Positions 53,614 through 64,000 of a stretch of 64,000 nt of DNA are shown piece after piece. The translations under genes and the position numbers were made by a program. Position 1 is the stretch's first letter, and each line of letters opens with the position of its first letter. The notes beneath the pieces were generated by a model. The model made no database searches. It was not told the DNA's origin and saw only the letters and a list, made by a program, of their open reading frames with translations. Source of the stretch: Pyropia yezoensis (taxonomy: Eukaryota; Rhodophyta; Bangiophyceae; Bangiales; Bangiaceae); contig CM020619.1 of the NCBI GenBank assembly GCA_009829735.1, positions 15,815,816-15,879,815 on the forward strand, read 5' to 3'.

Positions 53614-56600
53614 CACCAGCGACGGCGACGGCGACAGCGACGGCACCAGCGACGGCGACGGCGCATGCGTCGTCGTCCGTGTCTGAGCACATCCTGGCGG
53701 GTCTGCTGGCGGGCGCACGCGCCCCCTCCCCACGCCCGCCGTCGCCTGCACGACAACGACGGTATCCCGCCCAAGAGGACCGCTACGAGCTCCTCGAGCA
53801 GATTGGCCAGGGCACCGCTGCCGCCGTCTACCGCGCCTGGTGCGAGGATGTGCAGGAGCAGGTGGCCATCAAGGTAATTGACCTCGAGTGGTTTCACGCA
53901 TCGTTGGAGGACATTTACAAGGAAATCCAGGTGATGAGCCTTTCCTCCCACCCCAACGTGGTGCGCTACATCACCAGCTTCCTGCAGGGTCACGACTTGT
54001 GGGTCGTGATGCCCCTCTTGACCGGCGGCTCTGTGCGGTCGTTGCTCGATTGTCTCTTCCCCCACGGGATGGACGAGGAGCTGGTGCGGTACGTGCTGCA
54101 CCAGATGCTGAAGGCGGTCGAGTACTTTCACAGCCGCGGCCAGATGCACCGCGACATTAAGGCGGCAAACCTGCTGCTGGACGCGTCTGGGCAGGTGTTG
54201 CTCGCCGATTACGGGGTCATGGGCTGGATGGTGGAGCACGGCCTGGAGCGCAAGCAGCGGCAGACGTTTGTTGGGACGCCCCTGTGGATGGCCCCCGAAG
54301 TGATGGAGCAGACGCACGGCTACGACGCCAAGGCGGATATTTGGAGCGTGGGCATCACCGCCATTGAGATGGCCCAAGGGCGGGCACCGTATGCGCGCCA
54401 TCCGCCGATGAAGGTCCTCTTCCTGACACTCCAAAACGACCCCCCTACGCTAGACGCGGGAGTGGCGGTACGCTTTTCTGAAGATTTTCGCGAAGTTGTG
54501 GACATGTGCCTTCGCAAGGACCCCCGCCAGCGGCCATCGGCGTCGGCCGTGCTCGCGCACCGCTACTTCCGTGGCGTCCGCCGGCCACCGGGCCTTGCTG
54601 ACATGCTGGCCCACCTTCCCCCCCTGGGGAGCCGCGGCGTGTCCCAGCGCGCGCTGTACCGGCAGCTGCAGAAGCTGACAACCGGCGGCCGGTCGGGCAT
54701 TTGGGAGCTAAACGAGCAGGGTCTCGGGTGGGACTTTGACACTGCCGACGCTGCGACAGATGAGGGCGACGCGGGTGGCGTCGTCAACGGCGGCGGCGCT
54801 GGCGGTGACGACGACGTCCACCATGAGGGGCGGGGGCTGCCAGGGGACCATGTCCGTGGAGTTGTTCGTGACTCGTCCCTCGAAGCGGACTTGCAACGCT
54901 TCCCATCGCATGATGGAAGCGAATTGAGTTCTGTGTTTGGGCCGTCCTCGTCGCCCTTGACGGTGCCGACAGATGAGCCCGCCCACTTTGGGACGGCGCC
55001 TACGACCCCCTTGACAGACTCGGTGCCGTTGGTGCACACGCGGTCGACGGCCGCGGCGCCAGTGGTGCACGATGGCAATGGAAATGGTGTGGCGGTGGCC
55101 TACGGGCGGGCCAGCCGCCACTCGGCCGGTACCGCATCTGCTGACGACGCGTGGCCGTCGACGCACGTGCATTCGGCATCCGTATCGAACCCCGACCTGC
55201 TTGGGCATGCGCTGGCTGGCGGGGAGGATGCAGGTGTCAAGGCAGCCGCGGTGTCGGCTGCGGTTGCCACCACCATTGTTCCGCCAGCGGGTGCCGCCGG
55301 CGGGGCCAAACCGCCCCGCGCGAGCCGCTTCACTGTGGTGGCGGTGGAGCAGGGCAAGCCTCTGGCCGCTGGTGCTGTCCGAGAGGAGGAGTCACTGAGC
55401 CGGGGTGACAGCGGCGGCGGCAGCGCAGACACATCCCTTCCTGAGAGCGCCACTGCCGAGGCGCTCGTGCCGACTTCGCCCTCGTTTGACTCGTTCCTGG
55501 CCTCCCCGACCGAATTGGTAGGCGGGGGGGTCCCAAGGGGTTCATTTGAGTCTGGCCTCGAGGCGCCGTCATCCGCAGAGTCGGCGCCGCCGTCGGCGTT
55601 GCCCTCTTCCCTATCAGCCCCGACGCTGGTGTTTTTGGATCCCCTTCCCGGTGGCGCAGGGGCGACACCGGCCAGCGAAGCGGCACGGCACGCGCTGCCG
55701 CCGCCGCCACCATCAGGGCCGATGCTGGGCAGTTTGACGGGCCGACCCAGCCGGTTCAACGTGCTGGAGGTGGCGGTCGACGCGAGCGGGGGTGGTGCCC
55801 CGCGCCCCGACTACCCAGGTGTAGTCGCCGGCGGTGCCGCGGTCGCGGCCGCCGAGGCTGGCGCCGCTCTGGTGCGGGCTCCGACGCCGCCCATCCCGGC
55901 AGGGCGCCCTAGCCGCTTTGAGGTCAAGGCGGCCATGACCGATTCCGTTCCACCGGACACGCCCCCCCTTCCCCCGACTGACCATGTCCGTGTTGTCCCA
56001 GAGCCGCCACCGCCTTCCTCGGCGGGCAGCACTGCGGACGTTGCCGCTGACGCGGCGCCTTCCCCCTTTCCAGCGCGCTCTCTCAGCGTTGGGCCTGCTC
56101 GGCCGCCGCCCCTCTCGGCCGGAGGCGCTGCAGACACTGCCGTGGACGGGGCCGCTTCCCCCTTCCCTGTGCGCTCGCTCAGTGGCGGCTCTACCCGGTC
56201 TGCGCGGGCGTCTCCGCAGAGCCGGTTCACCCTCGCCCCCGCCCATGGCGGCGCGTCCCTGCCCCCGCCCTTGCCCGTTTCCATCCCCGATGCGGCCGCT
56301 GCGGCGACGGTGTCGGCGCCGGCGGCGTCGGCGCCACCACCACACGGGACGGCGGGCATGGCGCCGGAGCCGCCCCGTCCGTCGCCCAGCAGCCGACGAG
56401 TGATTGTGCCGGCCGACATTGGGCTGACGCGAGCAGTCATCAACCAGGCCATGTACGCGTCGGACGAGGCGGCGGCGGGGCGGGCGGCGGCGCGGGTGGC
56501 GCTCCCGCGGCCGCCCCGGTCGGTCCGGTTTAGCCCGACGGTCGTTGAGTCGCCCCCCGCGGAGCCCGATGCGTCGCCGCCACGGTCGTCGGCCCGGGGC

Positions 56601-57131
56601 GGCGGTGGTGGCGGTAGCGGCAGTGAGCGGACCAGCAGAAGTGGCAACGGGAATGGCGGGAGTGGCTCTGGCCGCGCGCGCGGTCGTGGTCGGAGTGGCG
56701 GAGGCGGCAGCAGCAACGGCGGCGGCGGCAGCAGCAACACTGGCAGTGGCGGCGGCGGCGGCGCGGTCAACAGCCATGGCGGCGGCGGTGGCGGCGGGAG
56801 CGACTTTCGGTCCCTCCCCAACGAGGAGTTCCCCACCGGCGGCCCCGCCGACGGCGCCGGCTTTGCCACCGACGGGGTCCCCCCCCCCGCGGGCCTCGGC
56901 GGCGCCTACCAGCACCTGCAGGCTCTCTATGACGCGCTGTCGTCGCTGGCGCGGGAAAACGACGCGCTGCGCGCGGAGGTGGCCAGCCTCCGCGCCTCCC
57001 AGCTGCAGCGCTCCCACTGGCCGCCCCACACACGGGGCAGCCGCCGGCGGAGCCGCGCCGCCGCCGACGCGACGCCGCCGTCGGCGCTGTCCCTCACCCG
57101 CCGGACGGCGACGCAAAACTTGGACATATGA
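53544..57131 (+). CDS. Ste20/GCK-VI kinase of the Fray (SPAK/OSR1) type
   Basis: Ser/Thr kinase, intronless, 1195 residues. After a poly-Ala/Thr N-terminus, the kinase domain spans about 78-345: EQIGQGTAAAVYRA, catalytic Lys110 in VAIKVID, His202-Arg-Asp204 in MHRDIKAANLLL, Asp222-Tyr-Gly (family: DFG), activation-loop Thr241 in RQTFVGTPLWMAPEVM, and the Fray hallmark GYDAKADIWSVGITAIEMA with MKVLFLTLQNDPPTLD. The animal CCT/PF2 docking domain was not recognised. Instead the long Ser/Pro/Ala tail contains four Ser-Arg-Phe-x-Val/Leu motifs (Arg at 595, 737, 791, 894), then a Gly/Arg/Ser region and a final coiled coil at about 1120-1155 (ALYDALSSLARENDALRAEV). The layout resembles plant Fray-like kinases more than animal SPAK. 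ATG 53544 is the first in frame. Confidence 0.95.
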
Positions 57132-58609
57132 GAGCGACCGCTGTCAGCGAGAGGGTGGGGGAGTGGGCGGTGGTGGGGTGGGGGGTGCAGGGCAGAGGGG
57201 GGGAAGGGGTTGGGGCTCGCCGTCCCGCCGTGTTTTTTCTTTTTCTTGTTTTCTTCACCGCTTTGACGTTCTTCCTTCTTGCTTTCTTCCCCCCCCCTCC
57301 CCCCCTTCCCTCTGTCTACTCTCTGGTGTTTTTTTTTCCCGTGTGTCCTCATAGATTTTAAAGCGTCACGTCAGAGCCGCTCGGACCCGTGCCGGGTGTG
57401 AGCCGGCCCGTCTGGGCTCTGCGACGCCCGCCTCTGACTGGTGGCGACCTGGTGGGGGTGCGGTGGGGGGAGGAGGAAGGTGAGTTCGCCTCCATCGCAG
57501 AGGTGGGTGGGAATAATAAACAGGGGGACAATGGATGAGGGAGGAGGGGAGGGACAAGGTGGAGGTGGTCCACCTCAGGTGGGGCATGGCGAGAGGGGGG
57601 GACACGCACGCGCCCGTAGTGTCCATGATACAGACATACACACGGATGACTCCACATCATGGCCAGTTCTCAGCAGTGGGGAAAAAAGAATATGAAGGGT
57701 ATGCCGTTCCCGACCGTTCCTGGCCACGCGCGCCGTTCCCGGCCACGCGTGCCCAACGGCGTGCCACGCGTCACTGGAGGAAGACTGTTTACAGTGACCA
57801 AGTCGTGCACAGTCATGGATGGGGTCCATGAAATGAGGAGAAAAACCAAACGTGACTTCTTGTGACGATCTGTCATTTCCCGTCACATACTGTGCCGCCT
57901 CAGTCGGGGATGGCGTGTTTGAAATCCATTCATACATATCCCCGTGGCGCGCGTTTGAACGAGGAGGGCCTCGCAGCTCTTCGGGGCGTGCTGGGTCACC
58001 CCGCCTGGCAGAGCGGGGCAGCCCCCTCCCTCTCGCCCCGCCCTGCCCCGCCCTTGGCTCGCCACCGTTGCTCCCTACGCTGCCTACAGCTGTCACGGCG
58101 GTCCATGCAAGGGGGTACCACGACGGGCGTCCCGCCGGGCTGGCTGGCGGCGTTGGCCAGAGTGGCTACAAAACGGTCCAGCCGCCCCATGGATGAGACG
58201 CGGGTAGCAGGCGCACGATGGGGGGGGGGGGGGGAGGGGGGAGGGGAACAGAAGCCGGGCTGGGCAGAGTGGGGTGCGGGGAGCGGCGGGTGGGGGATCC
58301 CTCCCGTGGCGGGATGACCCCCGTAGCGGGATGAGACTGCGTGCGCGAGGTGCTGATACGGCACTGGCTGGGTGAGGCGCCGGCGGCGGCGGCGCGGGTC
58401 GGCCCCTCCCCTCCCCCCCCCCCCCCCCCCCCCGCGCGCGCGTTGGTGCTGCTACACGCGGCTCCGGCGAGGACGGCTGTGGGAGTGGCCATGCGCCGCG
58501 CCCCCCGGTCGACGACGGCAACACTGACGGGGGGGGGCGCGCCTACGGCACACTGTCCCGGGGGACGGGCGCCACCACCGGCGGGCGCCGATACCCGGCG
58601 GGCGGCATC
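57132..58609. other. Spacer downstream of kinase
   Basis: Starts G-rich, then a T/C-rich stretch at 57230-57360, probably the kinase 3' UTR. About 57640-57960 is lower in G+C. C21 lies at 58413-58433. No supported gene. Confidence 0.5.
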
Positions 58610-59635
58610 ATGGATGGTGGCGGCGGCGGTGGCGGTGGCGGCGGCGGCAGCGGCGGCGGCGGCGGCGGCGGCGGTGGTGGTGGTGGCGGCGGCGGCACGG
58701 GCGGCGGCGGCGGCGGCGGCGACGACCGCAGGGGTCCGCGGCGGCGCCGCGACAGGGACGGCGACGGCGGCAGCGGTGGGGACAGGCGGCAGCGCCGGCG
58801 CGGTAGCGCCGGCGGTCTTGTCGTCGGGGAGGGGGACGCCCGCCCGGGCGGCGGCCCCGTCGGGGAGGGGGAAGGCCCCGCGGCCGGCGGCACCCCGGCG
58901 GCGGCGGGCGGTGCGGCGGGCGGCGGCGGCGTGGCGGGCGGGGCGGCCGCTGTCAGCGGCGGGGGTGCCCGCCGGGAGGGCGCCCGCCCTGGCAGCGGCG
59001 GCAGCGACGCGGCGGCCGCCGCGTCGGCGGCCGTCGCCGCCGCCTCGACGGCGGCGGCGGCACGCGTGGCGGCCCTGACGGCCAACGGCCGCGGTGAGCG
59101 GTCCGCGGCGGCCGCCGCGGAGGGGCGTGCCGCGCACGGCGTCGCCGCCGCCGCCGCCGCCGCCGCTGCTGCCGCCGCCGCCAGTGATGCAGCAGGGGCA
59201 ACGACCGCCGGTGCCCCGCCGGCTGGCAGTGCGGACCCCCGTGGCGGTGACGGCCGGCGACGTGCCCGCCGCGTGGCGACGGCGGCGACGGTGGCGGTGG
59301 CGGCCGCGTCGGCAGTGGTGGTGGCGTCTCGGCCGGCGGCGGTGGGGGCCAGCGTCCACCACGAATGGGACGCGGCACGTGCAGAGGAGTTTCCCGCGCC
59401 CGACGGGGATGGCGACGACGGCGGCGGCCACGACGACAGTGGCGCCAACGGTGCCGCGCCAGCCGTTGCGCGGGGAGTCTGCAGCGCCCCCCGCGGGGCG
59501 CCTGCGGCTGCAGACAGCGGCGGGCTGGGGCGGCGCGACGACGGCGCGCCCGCCAACCCCCTGGCGGAGCGTCACGGCGTTGCGGCCGCTGCCCCTTTGG
59601 CGGGTGGCGCTGCCGGCGTGCCAGCTACCGGTGTT

Positions 59636-59688
<53 letters not shown>

Positions 59689-61783
59689 GGCCGCCGCCGC
59701 CGCCGAGACACGCACCACCACTGATCATCGGGGCGACGGAGACGGCGACGGTGACAGTGACCATGAAGGTGGCGGCGGCGGTGGCGGCGGCGGTGGCGGG
59801 GCGGCGGCAGCAGCGGCTGCGTCGGGCGGGTGGTCCGACACTGGCCGCGCGGGGCGGCTCGTCGGAGAGGGAGCGCCGCTGCGGGGCGGCCCCGCTGCCG
59901 CTGCCACCACGGCCGGCGGGGCGTATTCTTTGCCCGCCGGCGCGCCCGCCGGGGCGGCGCGTGCTGCCGCGGCGGCAGGCGCCGCCGCGACGGGCGCCAT
60001 GGCCGCTGGCGTGGAAGGCCCTGCCGCCGCCACGGTGGCGGCCATAGAGGCGGCGACGGCAGATGCGGCAGCGGCGGCGGCGGCCGCAGTGGCGGCGGCG
60101 GCTGTACTGGGGAACCCGCCCCCGCCGCCGCCTCCTCCTCTGTCGCCGCCGCCGCTGCCACCGCCGCCGCCGCCGCCGCCACCGCCGCCGTTGTCGCCGC
60201 CGCCGCGGTCCTCGGCAGACGCGGCCAATCGTGGCTACGACGGCTCACAGACGCCGCCGCCGCCACCGCCACAGCCACCACCACCACCGTCGCCGCTGCC
60301 ACCGCCGCCGCCGCCGCTGCCACCGCCGCCGCCGCCGCTGCCACCGCCGCCGCCGCCGGCGGTGCCGCCCTTCCCACAGCCCCCACCCCCGCCATCGACG
60401 GTCGCGATGGGGTGGTCTCTGGAGGAGTGGGCGGGCGACGTGCCGCGCCGGCTGCACCTGCTGCCGCCGCGCCGGCTGACCCAGGCACCCGACGAACGCC
60501 CGTCGGGGGTGTCATCGCCGCCGGCTCGGCGCCCGCGGGCACCCGCGCCACCCCTCTCGCCGGCACGCCCGACCCCGCGCTCGGCGGGCGGCGGCGGCGG
60601 CGGCGGCGGCGGTGGCCAGCTGCGGGGCGACTTTTCGTGGCTCCTTGGCGCCCGCGCCGGCGGCGCCGCGCGCCAGCCGCCACCGTGGCCGCCGCCGCTG
60701 CCGCCACCACTTCCGCCGCCCCCGCTGCCGCCCGTGTCACCCCTGCTGCGCGGCACAGCCGGCGGCGGTGCGCGCGCCGCGCTCGCGTGGCGCGCCGGCG
60801 TTGGCCGCCCATGGAGGCCGCCGGTGGAGGACACGTCGACGCCGCCGCGGTCGGCGTCGGCGGCGTCGCGTCGGCCGCGCGGGGCGGCGGGGGGGCACCA
60901 CCACCGCCGCGGGCAAGGCACCCCCCTCCCGGGCGCTGGCTCGGCGATGGACAGGGGGGCCTCGCCCGCTGACGGGGTGGAGGTGGCTGGCGGGCGGAGC
61001 GGCGGGACCGTCGGCGGCGACGGCGACATTGCCGCTGGCGGCAGCAGTGGCGACGGCGGCAGCAGTGGCGCTGGCGACGGCAGTAGCGGTAGCGACGGGA
61101 GAAGCGGAAGCGTACAGGACTTTGGGGGGCGCAGCCGCTCTTCCTCCCGCAGACGGCGGGCGAGGGGTGGCGACGACCCCCTCAGTGAGCTGCCCGACGG
61201 TGCGGAAGCGCCCGACGCGGCGCAGGGTGTGGCTGGCGTAACAGTGGCGGGCGGCGCCACCACCACCGCGGCAGCGTCCCCAACGGCCGCGGCGGCGGCG
61301 GCGGCGGCCGCCGCGTCTGCTCTACCAACGGTCACCACCTCTGGTGCGGCCGGCTTCGGCGGCGGCGGCGCCGCCGCCGCAACCGCGGCGGGCGGTGCGC
61401 CGACCGCCGCCGTCGCTGGCGATGACCCCTGCGCGGCCATCAGCCTCCCATCGGTGCGGCTGCACCGGGCAGGCGCTGATGACGAGGCTGACGCAGCACC
61501 TCCGCCACCCGCAGCGACAGGCGCGCCCCCTGTCGGCGGGGGCGGGGGCGGGGGCGGGGCGGGTGGTGGTGGCGGCGGGTCCGTCTCCCGCGGCGGCGGC
61601 TCGACGGCGGGTAGGGGGGAGGCAGGTGGCGCGGCGGCCGCCGCCGCTGCAGCCGGCGGGGAGGGCGGGGGGAGGGGGGTGGGTGGTGCTGAGGGAGATG
61701 CGGCAGGGGAGGAGGAGAGCGCGACGGACGGGACCACGTCGGGTGGGGGTGACGCCGCGGTAGCCGGCAACGGGGAAGGGTAG
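58610..61783 (+). CDS. Hypothetical low-complexity protein
   Basis: I do not recognise it. One open frame of 1057 codons starts at an ATG in fair context and runs without a stop for 3.2 kb. It opens with poly-Gly, then Ala/Gly/Arg regions, an Asp/Gly/His patch near 260-290, a long formin-like polyproline stretch (about 505-600), then MGWSLEEWAGDVPRRLHLLP and GDFSWLLGARAGG, and an Arg/Ser/Gly-rich end. The aromatic and acidic islands and regular G/C third positions suggest coding. However, the minus strand is also open over long parts, and triplet repeats alone could create such a frame. It ends 134 bp before the convergent lipase gene. Confidence 0.42.
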
Positions 61784-61917
61784 AGGGCGGGCAGAGTGAC
61801 GGACGTGCAACACCATATGTATGACCGAAAGTGGTACGCTTGACAACCCCCTGGTTCACACCCGTCCACGTCCCCACCCACCTCAGCCCCCTCACTCCCC
61901 CACCCTCGCACCTCACC

Positions 61918-63234
61918 TTACACGCGCGCCACAAGCCACTCACGGATGGTGGTCCACACCTCCGCCCGCCCCCTCTCCGTCAGCAGGTTGTGCCACCGCC
62001 CCTCCCACACCCGCACGGTCACGTCGGGGGAGCCGACGGCGGCGGCAAACCGCTGGGCCGCCTGCGGGTGCACCAGCGTGTCGAGCTCCCCCGCCATGGC
62101 CAGTAGCGGCACCCGCACGTCACCCGCGGCGGCGCTGACACGCGCGTAGGCGCGGAGGAACTCGGCGCCGACTCGCGCGCGGAGCTGCACCTCGCTGTTG
62201 AGCTTGTCGTACAGGAAGAGGGCGTGGAGTTCCGGCTGCACCGTGTTGGACGGCAGCGTCAGCACCTCGAGGGTGGGGGTGAGCGCCGACAGGACCGCCG
62301 ACAGGGAGAGGAGGATGCGGCCTTTGAGGCCGAACGACGACGCCGGCGGCTCGGTGGCGGCCGACGACAGGGCCAGCCCCACAAACGCGTCTGGCCGGGC
62401 GAGGGCGGTGAGCAGCGCAACAGTGCCGCCCATCGAGTGGCCAACAGCAAACGCAGGGAGGCCCACCAGGCCGTGGCGGGCCGCCTCGGCGTCAACGACC
62501 GCCAGCGTGCCCGTGACGAGGTCGTCAAAGGAGGAAAAGTAGGTGCGCAGGCCGGACGACGCGCCGTGGCCCACGTGGTCGTGCGCCACGACGGCGAGGC
62601 CCGCGCCGACGAGCGCCGCCACAAACGAGCCGTCATACCGCCAGAGGGTGGCGGGCGGCTCGGAGCGGAGAAAGTTAAACCGCGCGTGCGAACGGAAGCC
62701 GTGGAGGAGGTGCACCACCCCGCGGGGGCGGGGGGGGGGGGCATCACCGCCGACCGCCGCCGCCGGCAGCCACACATACGTGGCCAGCTGCTCGCCGTCT
62801 ACCGTCACGGAGCCCTGGGTGTAGGTGTGGGGGGGCGCCGCGGCGCCCTCATCCGCAGTGCTGCCCGTCGGGGGCGCCCCCGCCGGGGCTGCCGCGGCGG
62901 CGGCGGCGTCGGCAGGCCTGGGGGGGGGGTCTGCCACGGCCGCCGCCGCCGCCGCCGCCGCTCCGGTGGTGTCGGCCATGGGGAGGGCGGCCGCACGGGG
63001 TGGCAAGGCAATGACAGCGGCGGAGGCCGTTGACGGCAGCAACGGCGGCGGCGACGGCGACGACGGCAAAGGCAGGGGCGACGGCTGTGGCCGGTGGTTG
63101 ATAACCGTGACGGCAGCGGCGGCGGCAGCGGCGGCGGCGACACCCGCTGCCAGCACCCGCCCCACCGACGGCCGGCGGCGACGGTGGTGGCGGAGGAGGG
63201 ACGACGCTAACCACCTCGGGGGGGCGCGGCGCAT
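61918..63234 (-). CDS. Monoacylglycerol-lipase-like alpha/beta hydrolase
   Basis: 438 residues, intronless. Serine hydrolase of the MGLL/lysophospholipase group, which cleaves monoacylglycerols or related lipid esters. After a basic start there is a hydrophobic Ala/Val span (about 26-43) that could anchor or target it, then an Ala/Pro linker to about 135. The hydrolase fold has HLLHGF (oxyanion region, His178-Gly179), VVAHDHVGHGASSG, the nucleophile elbow GHSMGG with Ser267, Asp385 in GELDTLVHP and His415 in EGRWHNLLTERGR, so the triad is complete. A lid-like insert (TLEVLTLPSNTVQPE) lies between. A shorter start at the internal ATG of MADTTG would remove the hydrophobic span. The substrate is inferred from family only. 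Confidence 0.93.
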   Translation of the reverse strand: MRRAPPRWLASSLLRHHRRRRPSVGRVLAAGVAAAAAAAAAVTVINHRPQPSPLPLPSSPSPPPLLPSTASAAVIALPPRAAALPMADTTGAAAAAAAAVADPPPRPADAAAAAAAPAGAPPTGSTADEGAAAPPHTYTQGSVTVDGEQLATYVWLPAAAVGGDAPPPRPRGVVHLLHGFRSHARFNFLRSEPPATLWRYDGSFVAALVGAGLAVVAHDHVGHGASSGLRTYFSSFDDLVTGTLAVVDAEAARHGLVGLPAFAVGHSMGGTVALLTALARPDAFVGLALSSAATEPPASSFGLKGRILLSLSAVLSALTPTLEVLTLPSNTVQPELHALFLYDKLNSEVQLRARVGAEFLRAYARVSAAAGDVRVPLLAMAGELDTLVHPQAAQRFAAAVGSPDVTVRVWEGRWHNLLTERGRAEVWTTIREWLVARV

Positions 63235-64000
63235 CCCCACCGCCAGCCGAATGGAGGAGGTGCGGGGGGGGGGGGGGGGGGGAAACGCGGCGGGGGAAGG
63301 GGTTGGCAGCGGCGGGCACGGCGTCGGATGGGTAGAGTATGTAGGTTCGAGGAGGGGTGGGGGGCCGGGCGGCAGGCGAGGATCTGGTGAGGGGCACCCC
63401 TTGTGTAGCGGATGACTGCGGAGGGGGCCCGGCGCCCACAACCTGCGCGAGCGGGTCTGTTGCACCAGGTGCTCACCGGGTGTAAGGACCCCCTCGTTTC
63501 ACCCCGTCAGGCCGACCTCAACGGATGATCTTGGCTAACACCGTGAGGCCCTTTCGCAGTTCCGCTTCGTATAGATAAATATACCTATGGCATAACGTTA
63601 TAACACCGTCCACGTCCCAGCCTGGTCTGAGTGATCAAAAGTCAAATGGGAAGTAAACACACAATTGCATGCGTGCTGTCAAACGGACAAGGATCCGCAC
63701 GCCGTGACGTGCAACATATCCCTGTGACACTCCTCTTCTTGCGCTCACGTTCACGCATCCAGTTGAGAAGAGGGGCCGATTTTACTGCGTCGACCTGCAT
63801 TGGTTACTAGACACCGTGCCCAAGAAAGGATGTCACAGCAATGGAGAAATACTGTAGAGTGGAGAGAGGACCAATAGGCACAAACGGGCACGTGAGGCCA
63901 GACAGGTAGGGGTTGGACAAGCTATCCACGGGCCATCAAAAGCGCTACGAGCTGCGCTTCTTGATGCTCAGTTTTTTGTGTCTTGGCCGTTTGTGCTTCA
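63235..64000. other. Terminal spacer
   Basis: The first 250 bp are G/C-rich promoter or leader of the lipase gene. From about 63480 the sequence is much lower in G+C (ATAGATAAATATACCTATGG near 63572) and no gene or tRNA could be seen. Confidence 0.5.

Noticed and set aside
52785-54434. Long minus-strand open frame opposite the kinase
   Set aside because: Much of it is antisense to the kinase domain and the rest crosses the promoter; no family similarity of its own.
63480-64000. tRNA or other RNA gene in the AT-rich end
   Set aside because: No B-box with matching A-box or cloverleaf arms could be found by eye; the same holds for the other AT-rich spacers.

Overview
This is nuclear DNA from a eukaryote, most likely a bangiophyte red alga of the Porphyra/Pyropia type. 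The sequence is very G+C rich, with many GGC/GCC triplet tracts and mononucleotide C or G runs above 20. Genes have no intron or only a few short ones, with donors GTACGT, GTATGT, GTAAGT or GTATGC. Proteins are bulked out with Gly, Ala and Pro tracts. Two proteins that look plastid-targeted (HSP33, FAS1) share the N-terminus MAAFV-x-AAGVAA; a phenylalanine close to the start is typical of red-algal and glaucophyte transit peptides. A green alga cannot be fully excluded. In DNA this rich in G+C almost every frame stays open, so long open frames were accepted only where a protein family, a phase-matched intron or credible composition supports them.

Layout: a possible low-complexity gene (2445-3903, +); tandem CCCH zinc-finger protein (5292-7918, +); a less G+C-rich spacer with a 68-bp inverted repeat pair; MESH1-like HD hydrolase (10443-11847, +); N-acetylglucosaminyltransferase I with an added Cys-rich C-terminus (13659-16297, +); RUVBL1/pontin (16542-18423, -), divergent from HSP33 (19111-20445, +); a large disordered protein (21182-24280, -); ORC5 (26287-28149, -); a 50-bp minisatellite (28671-29423); a four-exon C2H2 zinc-finger gene (31178-36421, -); a long gene-poor stretch; a bHLH-GAF regulator (41230-43917, -); a secreted Cys-rich protein (46938-47831, +); a multi-spanning membrane protein (49356-51072, +); a FAS1 protein (51472-52272, -), divergent from a Ste20/Fray-type kinase (53544-57131, +); a large low-complexity open frame (58610-61783, +); and a monoacylglycerol-lipase-like hydrolase (61918-63234, -).

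The genes are ordinary single-copy housekeeping and regulatory functions with no operon logic: chromatin and replication (RUVBL1, ORC5), N-glycan processing (GnT-I), redox proteostasis (HSP33), nucleotide signalling (MESH1), lipid turnover, RNA and transcription control, and kinase signalling. I found no defence island, virus-like element, rRNA, tRNA or CRISPR array. The points most worth following are the GnT-I fusion, the kinase carrying four copies of the docking motif its own family normally reads, an ORC5 with a damaged ATP site, the hidden exons of the C2H2 gene, the inverted repeat pair, and a recurrent GTAC/TACTGTA motif in the spacers.
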